DNA of 6,303 bases from contig JAHHSH010000082.1 in NCBI GenBank assembly GCA_020025345.1, positions 1-6,303 on the forward strand, in the 5' to 3' direction. The stretch comes from Oscillospiraceae bacterium (GTDB taxonomy: Bacteria > Bacillota > Clostridia > Oscillospirales > Oscillospiraceae). This document shows, piece after piece, positions 5,473-6,303 of this stretch. Below the pieces are notes generated by a model. It was given only the letters and a program-made list of their open reading frames with translations. It searched no databases and was not told where the DNA came from. Every line of letters starts with the position of its first letter. Position 1 is the stretch's first letter. The position numbers and the translations under genes were made by a program.

Positions 5473-6303
5473 TTAATAGGGCGCCTTTCCAGAAATACCG
5501 GGGCGGGTCATATTATCTACATTTAGGATGGTTTCCAGCTGCTGAGCCGTCAGAATTCCCTGCTCCAGCACCAGCTTGCGGATGGGGACGCGCTTGGCCA
5601 ACGCCTCCTTTGCCAGTGCGGCCGCCTTTGTATAGCCGATGTAGGGGCAAAGCGCCGTCACGATGCCCACACTGGACTCCAGCAATTCCTCGCAGCGATC
5701 CTCGTTGGCTGTGATACCCGCCACGCAGTTGATGGCAAAGGTATGCACCGCATGGGCCAGCTGATCGATGGACTGGAACAGGCAGCAGAAAATCACCGGC
5801 TCAAAGGCGTTCAGCTCCATCTGTCCCGCCTCCACTGCCATGGAAATGGTCACATCGTTACCAACTACACGGAAAGCCACTTGATTGACCACCTCCGGAA
5901 TCACCGGGTTTACCTTTCCCGGCATGATCGAGGAACCGTTCTGGCGTGCAGGCAGATTGATTTCCCCAAAACCAGCTCGAGGCCCGGAGGACATGAGACG
6001 CAGGTCGTTGGCAATTTTAGAAAGAGCGATGGCACAGTTGCGCACCGCACTGGACACCGCGGCAAAGCAGTCCACATTCTGGGTGGCATCGATGAGATCT
6101 CTTGCCTGCGAGAAAGAGGCGTCCATATGGTACGAGAGAATCTCGGTCACACTGCGGAAATAAGCATCATCCGCATTGAGCCCCGTACCGATGGCAGTAC
6201 CGCCCATGTTGATCGTCAGCAGCTCATGAGCCGCATGGCGCACACGGTCAAGACCGCGGGAAACGGAGGTGGCATACGCCCGAAACTCCTGTCCCAACCG
6301 CAC
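5473..6303 (-). CDS. aspA: Aspartate ammonia-lyase, C-terminal 276 residues (5' end outside window)
   Basis: Aspartase reversibly splits L-aspartate to fumarate and ammonia in the cytoplasm, as a homotetramer of the fumarase/aspartase superfamily. The visible part begins with LGQEFRAY, which lies about 190 residues into a typical 460-470-residue enzyme. It contains GGTAIGTGLN (34-43 of this part), NDLRLMSSGPRAG (99-111) and the superfamily signature GSSIMPGKVNP (123-133). Within it are the catalytic-loop Ser124 and the substrate-binding Lys130 and Asn132. NEINLP-like, EAGQMELN and GITANEDRCEELLESSVGIVT resemble aspartases rather than fumarase C. The reading frame is open through base 6303, so the GTG there is an internal valine and not the start. 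No frameshift or missing key residue is seen. The stop TAA lies close to the bidirectional terminator. Confidence 0.92.
   Translation of the reverse strand: MRLGQEFRAYATSVSRGLDRVRHAAHELLTINMGGTAIGTGLNADDAYFRSVTEILSYHMDASFSQARDLIDATQNVDCFAAVSSAVRNCAIALSKIANDLRLMSSGPRAGFGEINLPARQNGSSIMPGKVNPVIPEVVNQVAFRVVGNDVTISMAVEAGQMELNAFEPVIFCCLFQSIDQLAHAVHTFAINCVAGITANEDRCEELLESSVGIVTALCPYIGYTKAAALAKEALAKRVPIRKLVLEQGILTAQQLETILNVDNMTRPGISGKAPY

Noticed and set aside
6301..6303. GTG at the window edge as a start codon for the aspartase gene
   Set aside because: The following residues match the middle of the aspartase family, about 190 residues in, and the frame is still open at the edge, so this is an internal valine.

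Overview
The window looks like a chromosomal segment from a Gram-positive, low-redox anaerobe of the class Clostridia. My best guess is an Oscillospiraceae-like gut Firmicute, held with low confidence because it rests on protein resemblance and style only. Supporting signs are a class B sortase, a MurE of the streptococcal/Firmicute type, strong AGGAGG-type ribosome sites, intrinsic terminators after almost every unit, sigma-A-like promoters, and coding DNA rich in C/G-ending codons. No insertion sequence, CRISPR array, integrase or phage gene is visible.

Layout. Bases 1-52 are the 3' part of a tRNA-Arg(ACG), followed by a 14-bp terminator hairpin. A second back-to-back terminator closes a class B sortase gene (139-870, minus strand). 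A 211-base divergent region holds a promoter for the sortase and a candidate promoter for a MurE-type Mur ligase (1082-2584, plus), which ends at its own terminator (about 2597-2630). A strong promoter (TTGACA, 17 bases, TATATT) with two tandem 18-bp inverted repeats then leads into a two-gene operon. It encodes an ArsR/SmtB-family repressor (2807-3130) and a short, UvrA-like tandem ABC ATPase (3152-5389). A bidirectional terminator (5414-5449) separates this operon from a convergent aspartate ammonia-lyase gene (5473-6303, minus), whose 5' end lies outside the window.

How the genes relate. Sortase and MurE both concern the cell wall: MurE builds the peptidoglycan stem peptide and sortase B attaches proteins to peptidoglycan. 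They are separately promoted, and no sortase substrate is seen. The arsR-uvrA-like pair is the most interesting unit. The repressor probably controls its own promoter through the paired palindromes. The ATPase lacks the UvrB-binding domain and the first zinc CxxC of true UvrA, as UvrA2/DrrC-type proteins do. This suggests an inducible DNA-protection or drug-resistance module rather than ordinary UvrABC repair. The inducer cannot be read from the sequence. The aspartase interconverts aspartate and fumarate and is unrelated to its neighbours.
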